30,791 bases of DNA from NCBI GenBank assembly GCA_964544865.1, contig CAZJDV010000024.1, positions 1-30,791 on the forward strand. The letters run 5' to 3'. The translations under genes were made by a program, and so were the position numbers. Below are positions 8,377 to 16,886 of this stretch, piece by piece (position 1 is the stretch's first letter; each line of letters opens with the position of its first letter). Under the pieces are notes generated by a model. It saw nothing but the letters and a program-made list of their open reading frames with translations, was not told where the DNA came from and searched no databases. The stretch comes from CAZJDV01 sp964544865. GTDB lineage: Bacteria > Chloroflexota > Dehalococcoidia > Lucifugimonadales > CAJWER01.

Positions 8377-10125
8377 ATGGCTCCTGAGAACATAGACGTC
8401 ATAATAGTCGGCGCCGGTCATAACGGACTTGTGGCGGCCAACTACCTGGCGCGCGCGGGACTGGCGGTGACGGTGCTGGAGCGGCGCTCAATCGTCGGAG
8501 GAGCGTGCGTTACCGAAGAGCTCATCCCGGGCTTCAGGTCCTCATCCTGCGCCTTCGTGGCGGGCGCGCTACGCCCGCAGATCATTCGAGATCTCGAGCT
8601 CGAATGGTTTGGGCTCGAGACGTACCAGGACAGCGAGGTCCTGGCGTGCAGCATCGCTCCGGACGGCAACCACTTCTTCGTCTGGAAGGAGCTCGACCGG
8701 AACCTGCGCGAGTTCGAGCAGCGCTTCGGCCGCAAGGACACAGAGGGATTCGTGGAGTTCGGCTTGCGGTTGAAGGAGGTGGCAGGCATCATCGAGCCTA
8801 CGCTGCTGCGGCCACCGCCCTCACTATCCAAAGTCATACGTATGTTCGAGGAGAGTGGAAAGACCAGGCTATTCACCGAGTTCATATCAATGAGCGTCAA
8901 GGACCTGCTCGACCGCTACTTCGAGTCTGACCTCTTGAAGGGATTCCTGGCGTTCGTCGGAATCGTATCAATATACGGAGGCCCGAGGACACCCGGGACG
9001 GCCTACGAGTACACCCATCACTCGATGAACGATTTCGAAGGCCGATTTGGTCAATGGGGGTTCGCCCGCGGGGGAATGAGCAACATCACCGAGGCCATGG
9101 CGAAAGGCGCGCGCCATTTTGGGGCGGCCATACGGACGAACGCGCCGGTCAAGAGCATCGTCGTCGAGGATGGGAGGGCGCGAGGCGTCGTGCTGGAGGG
9201 GGGCGAGGAGTTGCGCGCCGGGACAGTGATGTCGAACGCGGACCCCAAGCACACGTATCTTACTCTGATCGACCGCAAGGACCTACCGGACAGCTTCATC
9301 GCGGAGATAAGCTCTCTGGACTTTCGCGGCTCGATGGCGCGGGTCCACATCGCAAGCAAGGTCCTGCCTCACTATGTGGGTTTCGACTCCGCCGATGAGG
9401 GCCCGCAGCACCGCGGCCATACGATGCTCGGGGCTGATGTGGAACGGTTCGAGATGGCCTGGGACGCTGAAAAATATGGCCGGCTGCCCGATGAGCTCGT
9501 GATAGAAGTCATCATTCAGAGCGTGCACGATCCTGACATGACCCCGCCCGGGCAACAACTGATAAATACGGGGGTGCAGCAGCTTCCCATCGACCTTGCT
9601 GAGGGCACCTGGGACGACCTGAAGCCCGAGTTTACGAAGAGGGTCGTCGATACTCTGTGTGAATATGCGCCCAACCTGCGAGGCAACATCACCGGCACCT
9701 ATACGATCACCCCCCTGGACCTCGAACGGGAATACGGCCTGACCGGCGGCAACATCTTCCATGGTGGGATGTTTCTCGACCAGCTATTCGCGTCCCGTCC
9801 TGTGCCCGGTTGGGCGGATTACCGCGCGCCGATAGAGGGCCTGTACCTCTGTGGCGCGGGGATGCACCCCGGCGGCGCCGTTAACGGCGCCGCCGGACAT
9901 AACGCCACGAAAGTGGTGCTGCGGGACCTGGGCGTGCTCGGTTCCACCGGTGATGGCGATACGGGACCCGCGCCACGCCGTGCAACGGTGCGGGCAGGGC
10001 AGGCCGCTGGAGCTATCGAGAAAATGTATGCCCAGCCGATGCTGCGGCGGCTCGGAATAGCCCTGGTCAAACAGCGCTGGCTCCGACCGATCACACGCCT
10101 TCTGACTCGCGGCCGATCATCCTAA
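8377..10125 (+). CDS. FAD-dependent oxidoreductase, phytoene desaturase/PYROXD2-like
   Basis: A complete 582-residue flavoprotein. It opens with the FAD-binding motif DVIIVGAGHNGLVAANYLAR (G12-x-G14-x-x-G17) and the ribose-binding acidic end VLERR, and closes with the carotenoid-oxidase signature GLYLCGAGMHPGGAVNGAAG. The ATG at 8377 is chosen because AGAGGA stands six bases before it and the Rossmann strand starts at once. The frame is open for another 79 codons upstream without family resemblance. Members desaturate isoprenoids or oxidise unknown amines and alkyl chains. No phytoene synthase is nearby, so carotenoid synthesis is not supported here. No lesion is seen. Confidence 0.9.
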   Translation: MAPENIDVIIVGAGHNGLVAANYLARAGLAVTVLERRSIVGGACVTEELIPGFRSSSCAFVAGALRPQIIRDLELEWFGLETYQDSEVLACSIAPDGNHFFVWKELDRNLREFEQRFGRKDTEGFVEFGLRLKEVAGIIEPTLLRPPPSLSKVIRMFEESGKTRLFTEFISMSVKDLLDRYFESDLLKGFLAFVGIVSIYGGPRTPGTAYEYTHHSMNDFEGRFGQWGFARGGMSNITEAMAKGARHFGAAIRTNAPVKSIVVEDGRARGVVLEGGEELRAGTVMSNADPKHTYLTLIDRKDLPDSFIAEISSLDFRGSMARVHIASKVLPHYVGFDSADEGPQHRGHTMLGADVERFEMAWDAEKYGRLPDELVIEVIIQSVHDPDMTPPGQQLINTGVQQLPIDLAEGTWDDLKPEFTKRVVDTLCEYAPNLRGNITGTYTITPLDLEREYGLTGGNIFHGGMFLDQLFASRPVPGWADYRAPIEGLYLCGAGMHPGGAVNGAAGHNATKVVLRDLGVLGSTGDGDTGPAPRRATVRAGQAAGAIEKMYAQPMLRRLGIALVKQRWLRPITRLLTRGRSS

Positions 10126-10208
10126 GCTGGTCTTCGCCCCCTTCGAAACCCGCCGCAAGGGTCGCACGCCGCCAGGTTGGGTGACCAGTCTTAGCATAGA
10201 TTAAGGTG

Positions 10209-10236
10209 TTGACTTCGTCGTGTGACCGGATATATA
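10209..10236 (+). promoter_or_regulatory. Candidate sigma-70-type promoter for the DUF6176-like gene
   Basis: TTGACT (10209-10214) and TATATA (10231-10236) stand 16 bases apart, with TATAGA two bases further on as an alternative. Transcription would start about 27 bases before the ATG at 10270. Confidence 0.45.
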
Positions 10237-10269
10237 GATGACGCCATATCATGGATCACAGTAGGCGGC

Positions 10270-10608
10270 ATGGGAGTAGTACTGGTACCATTGATTGACG
10301 GGAAAGTTGATGCGTGGAACCAGTGGTGCAGCGATTTGAACGGTCCTCGTAACGCGGAAATGACAGACTTCAACAGCCGATACGGTCTCACGAAGCATGA
10401 GTCATGGCTGGCGGAGACCCCCGGAGGTCCGATGGTGATAGCCATCCATGAGGGACCGATCAGTGCCGACCTCATGCCGAAGTTGGGCCCTTCGTAAGAG
10501 GCGTTCGACCTGGACTTCAAAGCGCGGTTGATGGAGTTTCACGGCATGGACGTTGCGAAGCCACTGCCCGGGCCCATGCCGGAGCAGTTCTATGGCCCCG
10601 GGTCCTGA
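10270..10608 (+). pseudogene. Small DUF6176-like protein interrupted by in-frame TAA
   Basis: A small protein of about 112 codons. The first 75 codons read MGVVLVPLIDGKVDAWNQWC, then SRYGLTKHESWLAETPGGPM and VIAIHEGPISADLMPKLGPS. TAA follows at 10495-10497, and the same frame continues EAFDLDFKARLMEFHGMDVA and ends GPMPEQFYGPGS. The tail matches how this family of ferredoxin-fold, monooxygenase-like proteins normally ends (a helix with Hxx(V/I)D followed by a P-rich segment), so the stop looks like a mutation rather than the true end. The function of the family is unknown to me. A 75-residue product might still fold. It stands alone, with its own candidate promoter. Confidence 0.55.
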
Positions 10609-10823
10609 CATCTGCGCGGACAAATAGGTGACCAAAGGGTCGGCACCTTGACGAAAAGGAGCTGGCCCTTTGGCGTGCCATCTGGGTGGCTTGTGGGCCA
10701 ACTGAGCTGTTGGACGCTGCATCGCGGCCATCGTCCCCTGGACCGTTGCCAGTCGTGTATCCTGTGGGGAGCCAAACATTGAGGACGAGCCGGGGGTGGC
10801 GATGTCCGGCACGGAGGAACAAG

Positions 10824-11735
10824 ATGATCAGCCGCGAGGAGGTCAGGGCAGCGCTGACGGGGCCATTTCCTTCTCTAAACGTCCCGTTTAACCGCGACGG
10901 TGGCATCGACTACGGCGGGCTGAGGAACGTGATCGACCGGGCGATAGCTGGCGGGGCGAAAACGGCGCTGCTCACCTGGGGAGACAGCCTCTATTCATCG
11001 CTGACCGACGATGAGGTGACCGAGGTCACCAGGGTGGTGGCGGAGCACGCCGCCGGCCGCGCTATGGTCGTGGCCGCCGACAACCAGTGGTGGACGGGCA
11101 AGACGGTGGAGTTCGCCAAATATTGCCGCGAGGTTGGTGCGGACGTTCTCATGGTGCTGCCGCCTAACTGGGGCAGGTCGTGCACCGTGGAAACCTTCCT
11201 GGAGCACTACGCCGCGATCGCCGAGCACATACCGGTGATGGTGGTCACCAACGCGTTTGCGCCCGCGCTTGAGCAGGGCCTCGAGACGTTGGCGGCGCTC
11301 CAGGACGGAGTGGATGGCGTGGTGGCCGTCAAGGACGACGTCGGCGGCGAGTTCGCGCGGACAATGACCGCGATGGTCGGGGACCGTTTGGCCGTGTTTT
11401 CCGGCGGCAAGAAGCGAAACCATCTCGCCGTCCTGGATTCCGGCGCGGTCGGGTACATGTCCACCTTCATTCTCTTTGATTCGAGTGTGACCCGCGAGTA
11501 CTGGCAAGCGGTCCAGCGGAGGGACCGCACCGTCGCCGAGCGGGTGATCGAGGACCACGACGATCCCTTTTTCGAATACATCCTCTCGCTGCGAGGGGGC
11601 TTCGACGCGGGGATGCACGGCCTCCTCGAGCTCTGCGGCATCGCCGGGCGCTGGCGCAGGATGCCTTACTATAGCCTCACCGACGGGGAGATGGAGGCGC
11701 TGGCGAATTTCTGCAAGACTCGCGGCTGGCTCTAG
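10824..11735 (+). CDS. Dihydrodipicolinate synthase (DapA) superfamily lyase/aldolase
   Basis: A complete 303-residue TIM-barrel class I aldolase. The start ATG at 10824 is set by GGAGG six bases before it. The Schiff-base lysine is K170 in VVAVKDDVGG, at the end of strand 6. The usual YN-x-P proton-relay tyrosine before it is replaced: the aligned segment reads VMVVTNAFAP. This argues against true dihydrodipicolinate synthase and for a relative such as a 2-keto-3-deoxy sugar-acid aldolase or dehydratase. It faces a mandelate racemase-type gene with a 4-base overlap of the two 3' ends. A dehydratase feeding a 2-keto-3-deoxy acid to an aldolase is a common pair, so a sugar-acid pathway is likely but unproven. 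Confidence 0.85.
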   Translation: MISREEVRAALTGPFPSLNVPFNRDGGIDYGGLRNVIDRAIAGGAKTALLTWGDSLYSSLTDDEVTEVTRVVAEHAAGRAMVVAADNQWWTGKTVEFAKYCREVGADVLMVLPPNWGRSCTVETFLEHYAAIAEHIPVMVVTNAFAPALEQGLETLAALQDGVDGVVAVKDDVGGEFARTMTAMVGDRLAVFSGGKKRNHLAVLDSGAVGYMSTFILFDSSVTREYWQAVQRRDRTVAERVIEDHDDPFFEYILSLRGGFDAGMHGLLELCGIAGRWRRMPYYSLTDGEMEALANFCKTRGWL

Positions 11736-12892
11736 TCGTGCCGTCGCTCGTCCTCCAAGGTGCGAATCGGTCTGGGCGGGAACTTCTTGTACGGGTATTT
11801 CGCCAGCCGGGCTTCATCCAGCTCGACCCCCAGGCCGGGCTCGGTGGGCAGCTCGATATATCCACCCTTGGCTTTCAGGTACCTGGACGATATGTCGCGG
11901 GACACCGGCTCGACGCTCAGGGCGTACTCGTAGATCAAGAAGTTGGGCATGACGGCGGAGGCGTGGACCGCCGCCGCCGCGGCGACCGAAGTGCTGTTCC
12001 AGCCGTGGGGCGACACAGCGACGAAGTAGGGCTCGGCCATGGCCGCGATGTGGGTCAGCTCCAGTATGCCGCCGGTGTTGCAGATGTCGGGGTTGATTAT
12101 GTCCACGGCGCGGCGCTCGAGGACCTCTCTGAACTCGGTCCGCGTATAGAGCGCCTCGCCCGTGACGACCGGTATCGTCGTGCTGTCCCTGACCTCCTTG
12201 ACGGCGAGCAGGTTCTCGGCGGGGCACGGCTCCTCTAGCCAGTACGGCCTGTACGGCTCGATCATCTTGGCTACACGGATGGCGTTCATCGGGGCCAGGC
12301 GCCGGTGGACCTCGATCAGCAGCTCGACCCTCGACCCGACAGTCTCGCGCACCGCACCCACGATGGCCGCCGCCTGCTCCAGTTCCTCGTGGCCGGGGTA
12401 GAGCCGCCACGGTCCAGGGAACGGGTCGAATTTCAGGGCGGTGAAACCCAGGTCGTCCACCGTCGCCTGAGCAGCGCGGGCGTAGTCGTCCGGCGACTCG
12501 GCGCCACCCGACCAGCCGTTGGCGTACAGCTTGATGCGAGGGCGAACCGGCCCGCCCAGCAAGTTGTAGACGGGCTGTTCCAACGCCTTGCCGACGATGT
12601 CCCACATGGCGATCTCCAGGCCGCTTACGGCGCAGTGGAAGTCCATGGCGCCGCGCTTGGTGGCGAAGTCCTCGTAGGCGATGTGGGTGAAATGGCGTAT
12701 ATGGAACGGGTCGCGGTCGATCAGGTAGCGACTGAGCTCGGTGATGTGGGCCTCGATGGAGCCGTCGCGATCGGACTGGGTGTACGCCTCGCCCCATCCG
12801 GTGATGCCCGCGTCGGTCTCAATCTTGACGAACATCAAATTCTTGCCCACGCCGGGGTTTATCGTGAAGACCTTGATGTCAGTGATTTTCAT
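11732..12892 (-). CDS. Mandelate racemase/muconate lactonizing enzyme family dehydratase
   Basis: A complete 386-residue enolase-superfamily enzyme. The N-terminal capping domain (MKITDIKVFT, TGWGEAYTQ) is followed by the modified TIM barrel. Likely Mg ligands are E194 (LLIEVHRR), E221 (WLEEPCP) and E246 (VTGEALY). The catalytic base candidates are K154/D156 (ALKFDPF) and H296 (VSPHGWNS). The EVH and HGW pattern resembles galactonate/gluconate-type acid-sugar dehydratases. AGAGG lies nine bases before the ATG. The aldo/keto reductase gene lies 150 bases upstream on the same strand, so they could share a transcript despite a hairpin between them. A second, decayed member of the superfamily is 1 kb away. 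Confidence 0.9.
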   Translation of the reverse strand: MKITDIKVFTINPGVGKNLMFVKIETDAGITGWGEAYTQSDRDGSIEAHITELSRYLIDRDPFHIRHFTHIAYEDFATKRGAMDFHCAVSGLEIAMWDIVGKALEQPVYNLLGGPVRPRIKLYANGWSGGAESPDDYARAAQATVDDLGFTALKFDPFPGPWRLYPGHEELEQAAAIVGAVRETVGSRVELLIEVHRRLAPMNAIRVAKMIEPYRPYWLEEPCPAENLLAVKEVRDSTTIPVVTGEALYTRTEFREVLERRAVDIINPDICNTGGILELTHIAAMAEPYFVAVSPHGWNSTSVAAAAAVHASAVMPNFLIYEYALSVEPVSRDISSRYLKAKGGYIELPTEPGLGVELDEARLAKYPYKKFPPRPIRTLEDERRHD

Positions 12893-12980
12893 TGCAATGA
12901 CCTCTGGCCCGGGGTGTGGCTGAAGACACTTTCGACCGTCCTCTTGATCCCCTTTCTATTGGGAAAAGGGAACAAGGTAT

Positions 12981-13001
12981 GTTTGAGGGACACCCTCAAA
13001 C
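12981..13001 (-). terminator. Perfect 9-bp hairpin between aldo/keto reductase and dehydratase genes
   Basis: GTTTGAGGG and CCCTCAAAC flank a 3-base loop. On the minus strand it lies 42 bases after the aldo/keto reductase stop and is followed by ATACCTTGTTCCC, with no clear U-run, so it is a weak terminator, an attenuator or an operator. Confidence 0.4.
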
Positions 13002-13042
13002 TCCCGGCAGAGCCGACGAAGCCCTCTGCGCACCCTACCCGG

Positions 13043-13918
13043 CTAATCGACGCTCGCGGCACGGACCCCGGTCGCGTCCAGACGCCTTTTGGCCTCGGCG
13101 TAGGTGTCGGACGTGAGAGGGCCTCTCAGGACGGCGTCGACGTTCTGGCGGAGATGGTCCGTGTTGGTTGTCCCCACTATGATCGTGTCCGCGTGGGGGT
13201 GCGTCAGCGTGTATCGCAGCAAGAACGCCGTGCGGTCGTCTCCCTCGTCGCGCAACTCGTCCAAGCCGGCCTCCTCGAACTTTTCCCAGCGCTCAGCTTT
13301 GCCGATGCCGGCGCCGGGCTCGCCCAGGGCGACGCCGCCTCGAATCACGATGCCGATGCCCGCCTCGGCGGCCTTCCTAATCCAATCCTCGTGGTCTCGC
13401 TCCAGGGCTGAATAGGGGATCTGGAACACGTCGAATACGCCCCATTCGAGGTAGACCGAAAGGTGGGGCAGGGTAGTGGACGCGCCGATCCAGCGGACCT
13501 TGCCCTGGCGTTTCATCTCTTGCAAAGCCTCAACCAGGCCGCCGCTCTCGCACTCCGCGACCGACGGGTTGTGGAGCTGCATGACGTCCACATGATCTGA
13601 TTTCAGGCGGCGCAGGCTCTCATCCACGTTCCGCAGGCAGTTTTCCCTGGTCCAGACGTGGCCCGAATCGGACGAGCCGCATTTGGTCGCCAGGTAGAAC
13701 TCCGAGCTTCGGCCGGACAGGAACCGGCCTATCAACTCCTCGCTGTTGCCGTAGTCGTCGGCGGTATCGATGAAGTTGATCCCCGCGTTCAGGACCGCCT
13801 CGTGGACGACCCGCGCACTCTCATCGGTCTGCGGCCTGCGATGTGCGCCGCCGTACCCGAGGCGCGTGATGCTGAGACCGGTGCGGCCCAGAATTGCGGT
13901 GGGCATTGCCTGTGGCAT
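13043..13918 (-). CDS. Aldo/keto reductase
   Basis: A complete 291-residue NADPH-dependent oxidoreductase with the (beta/alpha)8 fold. The full catalytic tetrad is visible: D51 and Y56 in FIDTADDYGNSE, K79 in LATKCG and H116 in VMQLHNP. The cofactor-binding end reads VGTTNTDHLRQNV. I place the start at the ATG at 13918, since GGAGG is seven bases before it; an in-frame ATG at 13936 lacks such a site. This AKR branch reduces aldehydes or ketosugars (L-glyceraldehyde, lactaldehyde, sugar lactones). Within this neighbourhood it may reduce the aldehyde released by the DapA-like lyase; that link is inference. It is transcribed divergently from the decayed enolase-superfamily gene. Confidence 0.9.
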   Translation of the reverse strand: MPQAMPTAILGRTGLSITRLGYGGAHRRPQTDESARVVHEAVLNAGINFIDTADDYGNSEELIGRFLSGRSSEFYLATKCGSSDSGHVWTRENCLRNVDESLRRLKSDHVDVMQLHNPSVAECESGGLVEALQEMKRQGKVRWIGASTTLPHLSVYLEWGVFDVFQIPYSALERDHEDWIRKAAEAGIGIVIRGGVALGEPGAGIGKAERWEKFEEAGLDELRDEGDDRTAFLLRYTLTHPHADTIIVGTTNTDHLRQNVDAVLRGPLTSDTYAEAKRRLDATGVRAASVD

Positions 13919-13971
13919 ATGAGATTCCTCCATCACAATCCTTGCGATTCAGGACGTATTGTACTCTATCG

Positions 13972-15032
13972 ACCGTATCCGTCCTCGTCGATACGGCCGA
14001 GGGCCTGCACGGGTATGGGGAACGTGCGCAAGCCCGCAGGCCAAGGCAGAGGGTTCAAAGACCTCCTGATGGGTAAGGAGGCACCAACATGGAGGCGCTG
14101 CATCGCAGCATGATGTCGCGGCCTACACCGGCGTCACGGCGTCGCACTCCGACGGGGGGCTGGCCGTCCACGCGGTCAGCGACATCGAGACCACCCTCTG
14201 GGACCTGGCAGAAAAGGCCGCCAGCGTGCCGGTATATAAGCTTCTGGGTGGAAAGCACCGCGACCGCGTTCGTCTTTATAGCTGTGTTGGCTATCTCGAC
14301 ACGTACCAGGAGATGGAGGAGGTATACCGGGAATTGGGCGTTAATATCCTGAAGTTCGACGTCACGCTTAACGCGGTGGGGCACATCGCAAGTACGACAA
14401 TGACCAGCACCTGACCCGCAAGGGCTGTCGAGCATCGTCAAGCTGGTTGAGGATATCCGCGGGTGGGTAGGGGATGACGTAGAGATCTCCGTCGAAGGGC
14501 GTTGTGGTATGCTGGCCAACGCGATTCGGTTCGTGAAGGCGCTGGAGCCCTACGACCTCGCGTGGGCCGAGGACTTGATTCCCCCCACCGGCGTCGACGC
14601 ATGGGCCCCGTGACCGCGTCCACGTCGGTGCCCACGCTCACGGGGTAGAGGCTGCGCATGCGATACGAGTTCCTCGAGTACTATCGCAAGGGAGCGATGC
14701 GCGTGACTGCGCCCGACTTCCAGATATGCGGTGCTCTCTCGGAGGGCAAGAAGATCGTGGAGATGACGGACCTGCATCATATGCTTGCGTGCCCTCACAA
14801 CGCATCGAGCCCCATCGGGATCGCCGCTGCGCTACACGCGTGCGGCGCCATTCTCAACTTGCAGGCCCTGGAATTCCACGCCCTGCCGGGCTGGGATCGG
14901 ATTCTCAGCGACTACCGGCCCGAGATCGCGGATGAGTACATGGAGGTACCGGAGAGGCCGGCGCTGGGCATCGAGCTCGACGAAGACGAGACCCGCAGGT
15001 ACGCGCTGGCGGGTGAGCCTTTTTTCGACTAG
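13972..15032 (+). pseudogene. Decayed mandelate racemase/enolase-superfamily gene
   Basis: A second enolase-superfamily gene spread over at least five frame changes. In order one can read VSVLVDTAEGLHGYGE (capping domain), FKDLLMGKE, MEALHRSMM, GLAVHAVSDIETTLWDLAEK, SVPVYKLLGGKHRDRVRLYS, GVNILKFDVTLNAVG, KLVEDIRGWVGDDVEISVEG, LAWAEDLIPPTGVDAW, STSVPTLTGE, and a clean last 120 residues from about 14658 ending ALAGEPFFD. The first 20-30 residues and any start codon are missing, cut off near the divergent aldo/keto reductase start. Metal-site remnants are SVEGRC, AEDLIPP and TLTGE. The number of lesions makes this the clearest true pseudogene in the window. It was probably a paralogue of the intact gene at 11732-12892, though not closely similar. 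Confidence 0.85.
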
Positions 15033-15120
15033 AGGGTCTCGGTGCGGCCGGTTGTCTTTCCATTTGGAGCGCGTTCAACTCCCTGAGTGGCGCCGAGATC
15101 GAATCATGCAGGAGGCGAGC

Positions 15121-16236
15121 ATGGCGGATAGCTCCGGAAATCAAGAACGGAGACTTGCGTACCAGGTGGTCGCCGACTCACGTCCCAAGCGAACCTACCG
15201 CGGTGCGGTGGTCGGTTGCGGACGGATGGGCAGCACCATCGACGACGAGCACGTGGGTCTGCCCCATTATCCATGGCCTTGGGCACACGCACCGGCGATG
15301 ATCGAGGCGGCGGGGGTGGAGTTGATCGCCGGCGCGGACATCGACAGAGCCAGGCTGGACAACTTCGGCGGGCGGTGGGGCGTGCGAGCCCTCTACACCG
15401 ACGTCCAGGAGATGGTGGCGAACGAGCGGCCCGACATCGTCAGCGTCACGACGCGGCCGGAGGAGCGCCCGGAGGTGGTCGCGGCGCTGGCCGAGGCGGG
15501 GGTGAAAGCCATATTCGCGACGAAGCCCCTCTGTCGAACACTCGCGCAGGCCGACGAGATGATCGCCGTTTGCCGTCGAAACGGCACAATTCTGACAATG
15601 GCGTGCCACCTGAACTGGTACGGTCCCTACACGGCCGCCTGCAAGCTAATCGAGCGAGGCGACATCGGGCCGTTGCGCTCCCTCGTGGGTGGCACGACGC
15701 ACGCGCTGTCAAACATCGGGAGCCATACGCTGGCGTTGTTCCGGATGTTCGCCGGTGCACCGGCGAACTGGGTTTACGGGCACATGGACGACGACGCGGA
15801 GGCCTCCGGTGACGGCGACCTGCCCGGATCGGGCTACGTGGTCTACGAGAATGGGGTGCGCGCTTTTCTGAACTCGCGGGTTCCGGCACAGACCTGGTCG
15901 TTGGAGTTCCTGTGCGAGAGAGGCCGGATCGTGACACGCAACCACCACGCCACGTTCGAGTTGTGGACGCAGGAGCCCCAGGCGGGAGACAGGGGCCTCA
16001 GGTACGATGTGCAGCGGATGTTCCCGTATCCGTGGAGGCCCCGCAGTTCGATGGTGGACGCCATCGAGGGAGTGGCCCGGTCCATCGAAGCGGGCCAGGA
16101 GACCGTCGCACCGGGNNNNNNNNNNCGCGAGGCTCTGGAGATAGCCATCGCCCTGCGGGAGTCCCACCGCCGGGGCGGCACGCGCGTCGATCTGCCCCTT
16201 CACGACCGTAGCCTGGGCCTGGGCCTGCGTTCCTGA
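15121..16236 (+). CDS. Gfo/Idh/MocA family NAD(P)-dependent dehydrogenase
   Basis: About 371 residues. The start ATG at 15121 is set by GGAGG at 15111-15115. After a 27-residue lead comes the Rossmann motif VVGCGRMGS (residues 30-38). The family's EKP motif appears as ATKPLCRT, keeping the lysine but not the glutamate, with an SVTTRPEERP segment before it. The C-terminal domain ends with REALEIAIALRESHRRGG and VDLPLHDRSLGL. Ten Ns at 16116-16125 fall where relatives have a short G-x-D-G loop. The frame is kept across them, so the gap is probably about the right length. These enzymes oxidise or reduce sugars and cyclitols. The gene follows the decayed enolase-superfamily gene by 88 bases and fits a sugar-acid pathway. 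Confidence 0.85.
   Translation: MADSSGNQERRLAYQVVADSRPKRTYRGAVVGCGRMGSTIDDEHVGLPHYPWPWAHAPAMIEAAGVELIAGADIDRARLDNFGGRWGVRALYTDVQEMVANERPDIVSVTTRPEERPEVVAALAEAGVKAIFATKPLCRTLAQADEMIAVCRRNGTILTMACHLNWYGPYTAACKLIERGDIGPLRSLVGGTTHALSNIGSHTLALFRMFAGAPANWVYGHMDDDAEASGDGDLPGSGYVVYENGVRAFLNSRVPAQTWSLEFLCERGRIVTRNHHATFELWTQEPQAGDRGLRYDVQRMFPYPWRPRSSMVDAIEGVARSIEAGQETVAPXXXXREALEIAIALRESHRRGGTRVDLPLHDRSLGLGLRS
16116..16125. other. Assembly gap (10 N)
   Basis: Ten unknown bases inside the Gfo/Idh/MocA gene. The reading frame and expected local motif are preserved on both sides, so the length is probably close to correct. Confidence 0.95.
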
Positions 16237-16309
16237 AACGTCGCAGGCGTTGAGCCAATCCACTACGGCATGAAGGGCTACCGGAACACTGCCACCAGAT
16301 ACCTTGGCG

Positions 16310-16333
16310 GACGGCCCGATATCGAGGGCCGTC
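16310..16333 (+). terminator. Hairpin after the Gfo/Idh/MocA gene
   Basis: GACGGCCC and GGGCCGTC pair perfectly around an 8-base loop that contains GATATC. It lies 73 bases after the dehydrogenase stop and just before the 5S promoter. ATATTG follows instead of a U-run, so its use as a terminator is likely but not certain. Confidence 0.5.
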
Positions 16334-16336
16334 ATA

Positions 16337-16365
16337 TTGACGTACCCCGTCGAGGGCGGTATACT
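16337..16365 (+). promoter_or_regulatory. Strong promoter for 5S rRNA
   Basis: TTGACG (16337-16342) and TATACT (16360-16365) are 17 bases apart, each one mismatch from the sigma-70 consensus. The 5S gene begins about 60 bases after the expected start point. The -35 box begins only 4 bases after the preceding hairpin. Confidence 0.75.
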
Positions 16366-16431
16366 TCAAAACGCATGAACTGACCGGGCAAGAAACACGA
16401 TGCGATACCTTCGCGTCAACTCGGTAAATAC

Positions 16432-16555
16432 GCCCCCTGGTGGTTTTGGCGAGGCGGCCCCACCCGTTCCCATCTCGAACACGGAAGTGAAACGCCTCAG
16501 CGCCGACGATACTGCACTTGCAAGGGTGTGGGAAAATAGGTCACTGCCAGGGGGC
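16432..16555 (+). rRNA. rrf: 5S ribosomal RNA
   Basis: About 124 bases with terminal helix GCCCCCTGG / CCAGGGGGC closing the molecule. The highly conserved loop A to C stretch CCACCCGTTCCCATCTCGAA and CACGGAAGTGAAACGC is present, as is the 3' half GGGTGTGGGAAAATAGGTC. Exact ends are set from helix I and may be off by a few bases. No 16S, 23S or tRNA gene lies near it: it is a stand-alone 5S gene with its own promoter, directly ahead of the S1 protein gene. TTTGCTT follows helix I and could give weak termination. Confidence 0.95.
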
Positions 16556-16886
16556 TTTGCTTATCCGCGAGAAACCGGAATCGTCGGAGACCGACCGGCG
16601 GATGACTTGATGCACCGAACCCGCAGCCGTATCATCCTGATGCGGATGCCAATTATTGCAGGTGGACCGCCTTTCCAGGGTAAAGGCGGTGTGCTACAAT
16701 TGTAGTGCAGTGCAGCTTACGAATAGAGGAGCGTTCGACTCCGATCTGGCCGTCGCCGCTACGGCTGCTTCCTCAGACATCCCTCAAGGGTAGCTCGATA
16801 CCAGTAGCGGAAACGACCTCCGCGTCGATGGGTTCACACGCGGTCATGAATTGACCCAAACCTTACTCGGAAGGCGGTAACTCAGG
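16556..16886 (+). other. Intergenic leader region between 5S rRNA and the S1 protein gene
   Basis: No gene is supportable here. It holds one good promoter (16672-16700) and a hairpin formed by ACCGCCTTT and AAAGGCGGT that overlaps the promoter spacer. The resulting mRNA leader of about 180 bases has no riboswitch I recognise. It may carry autogenous control of the S1 gene, as in other bacteria; that is inference. Confidence 0.5.
16672..16700 (+). promoter_or_regulatory. Extended -10 promoter for the S1 protein/clpC genes
   Basis: TTTCCA (16672-16677) is 17 bases from TACAAT (16695-16700), and TG stands one base before the -10 box (TGCTACAAT). An inverted repeat ACCGCCTTT/AAAGGCGGT spans the -35 box and spacer and could be an operator. 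Confidence 0.65.

Noticed and set aside
8377..10125. Carotenoid biosynthesis locus
   Set aside because: No phytoene synthase, cyclase or prenyltransferase gene is present; the phytoene-desaturase fold alone covers many other substrates.
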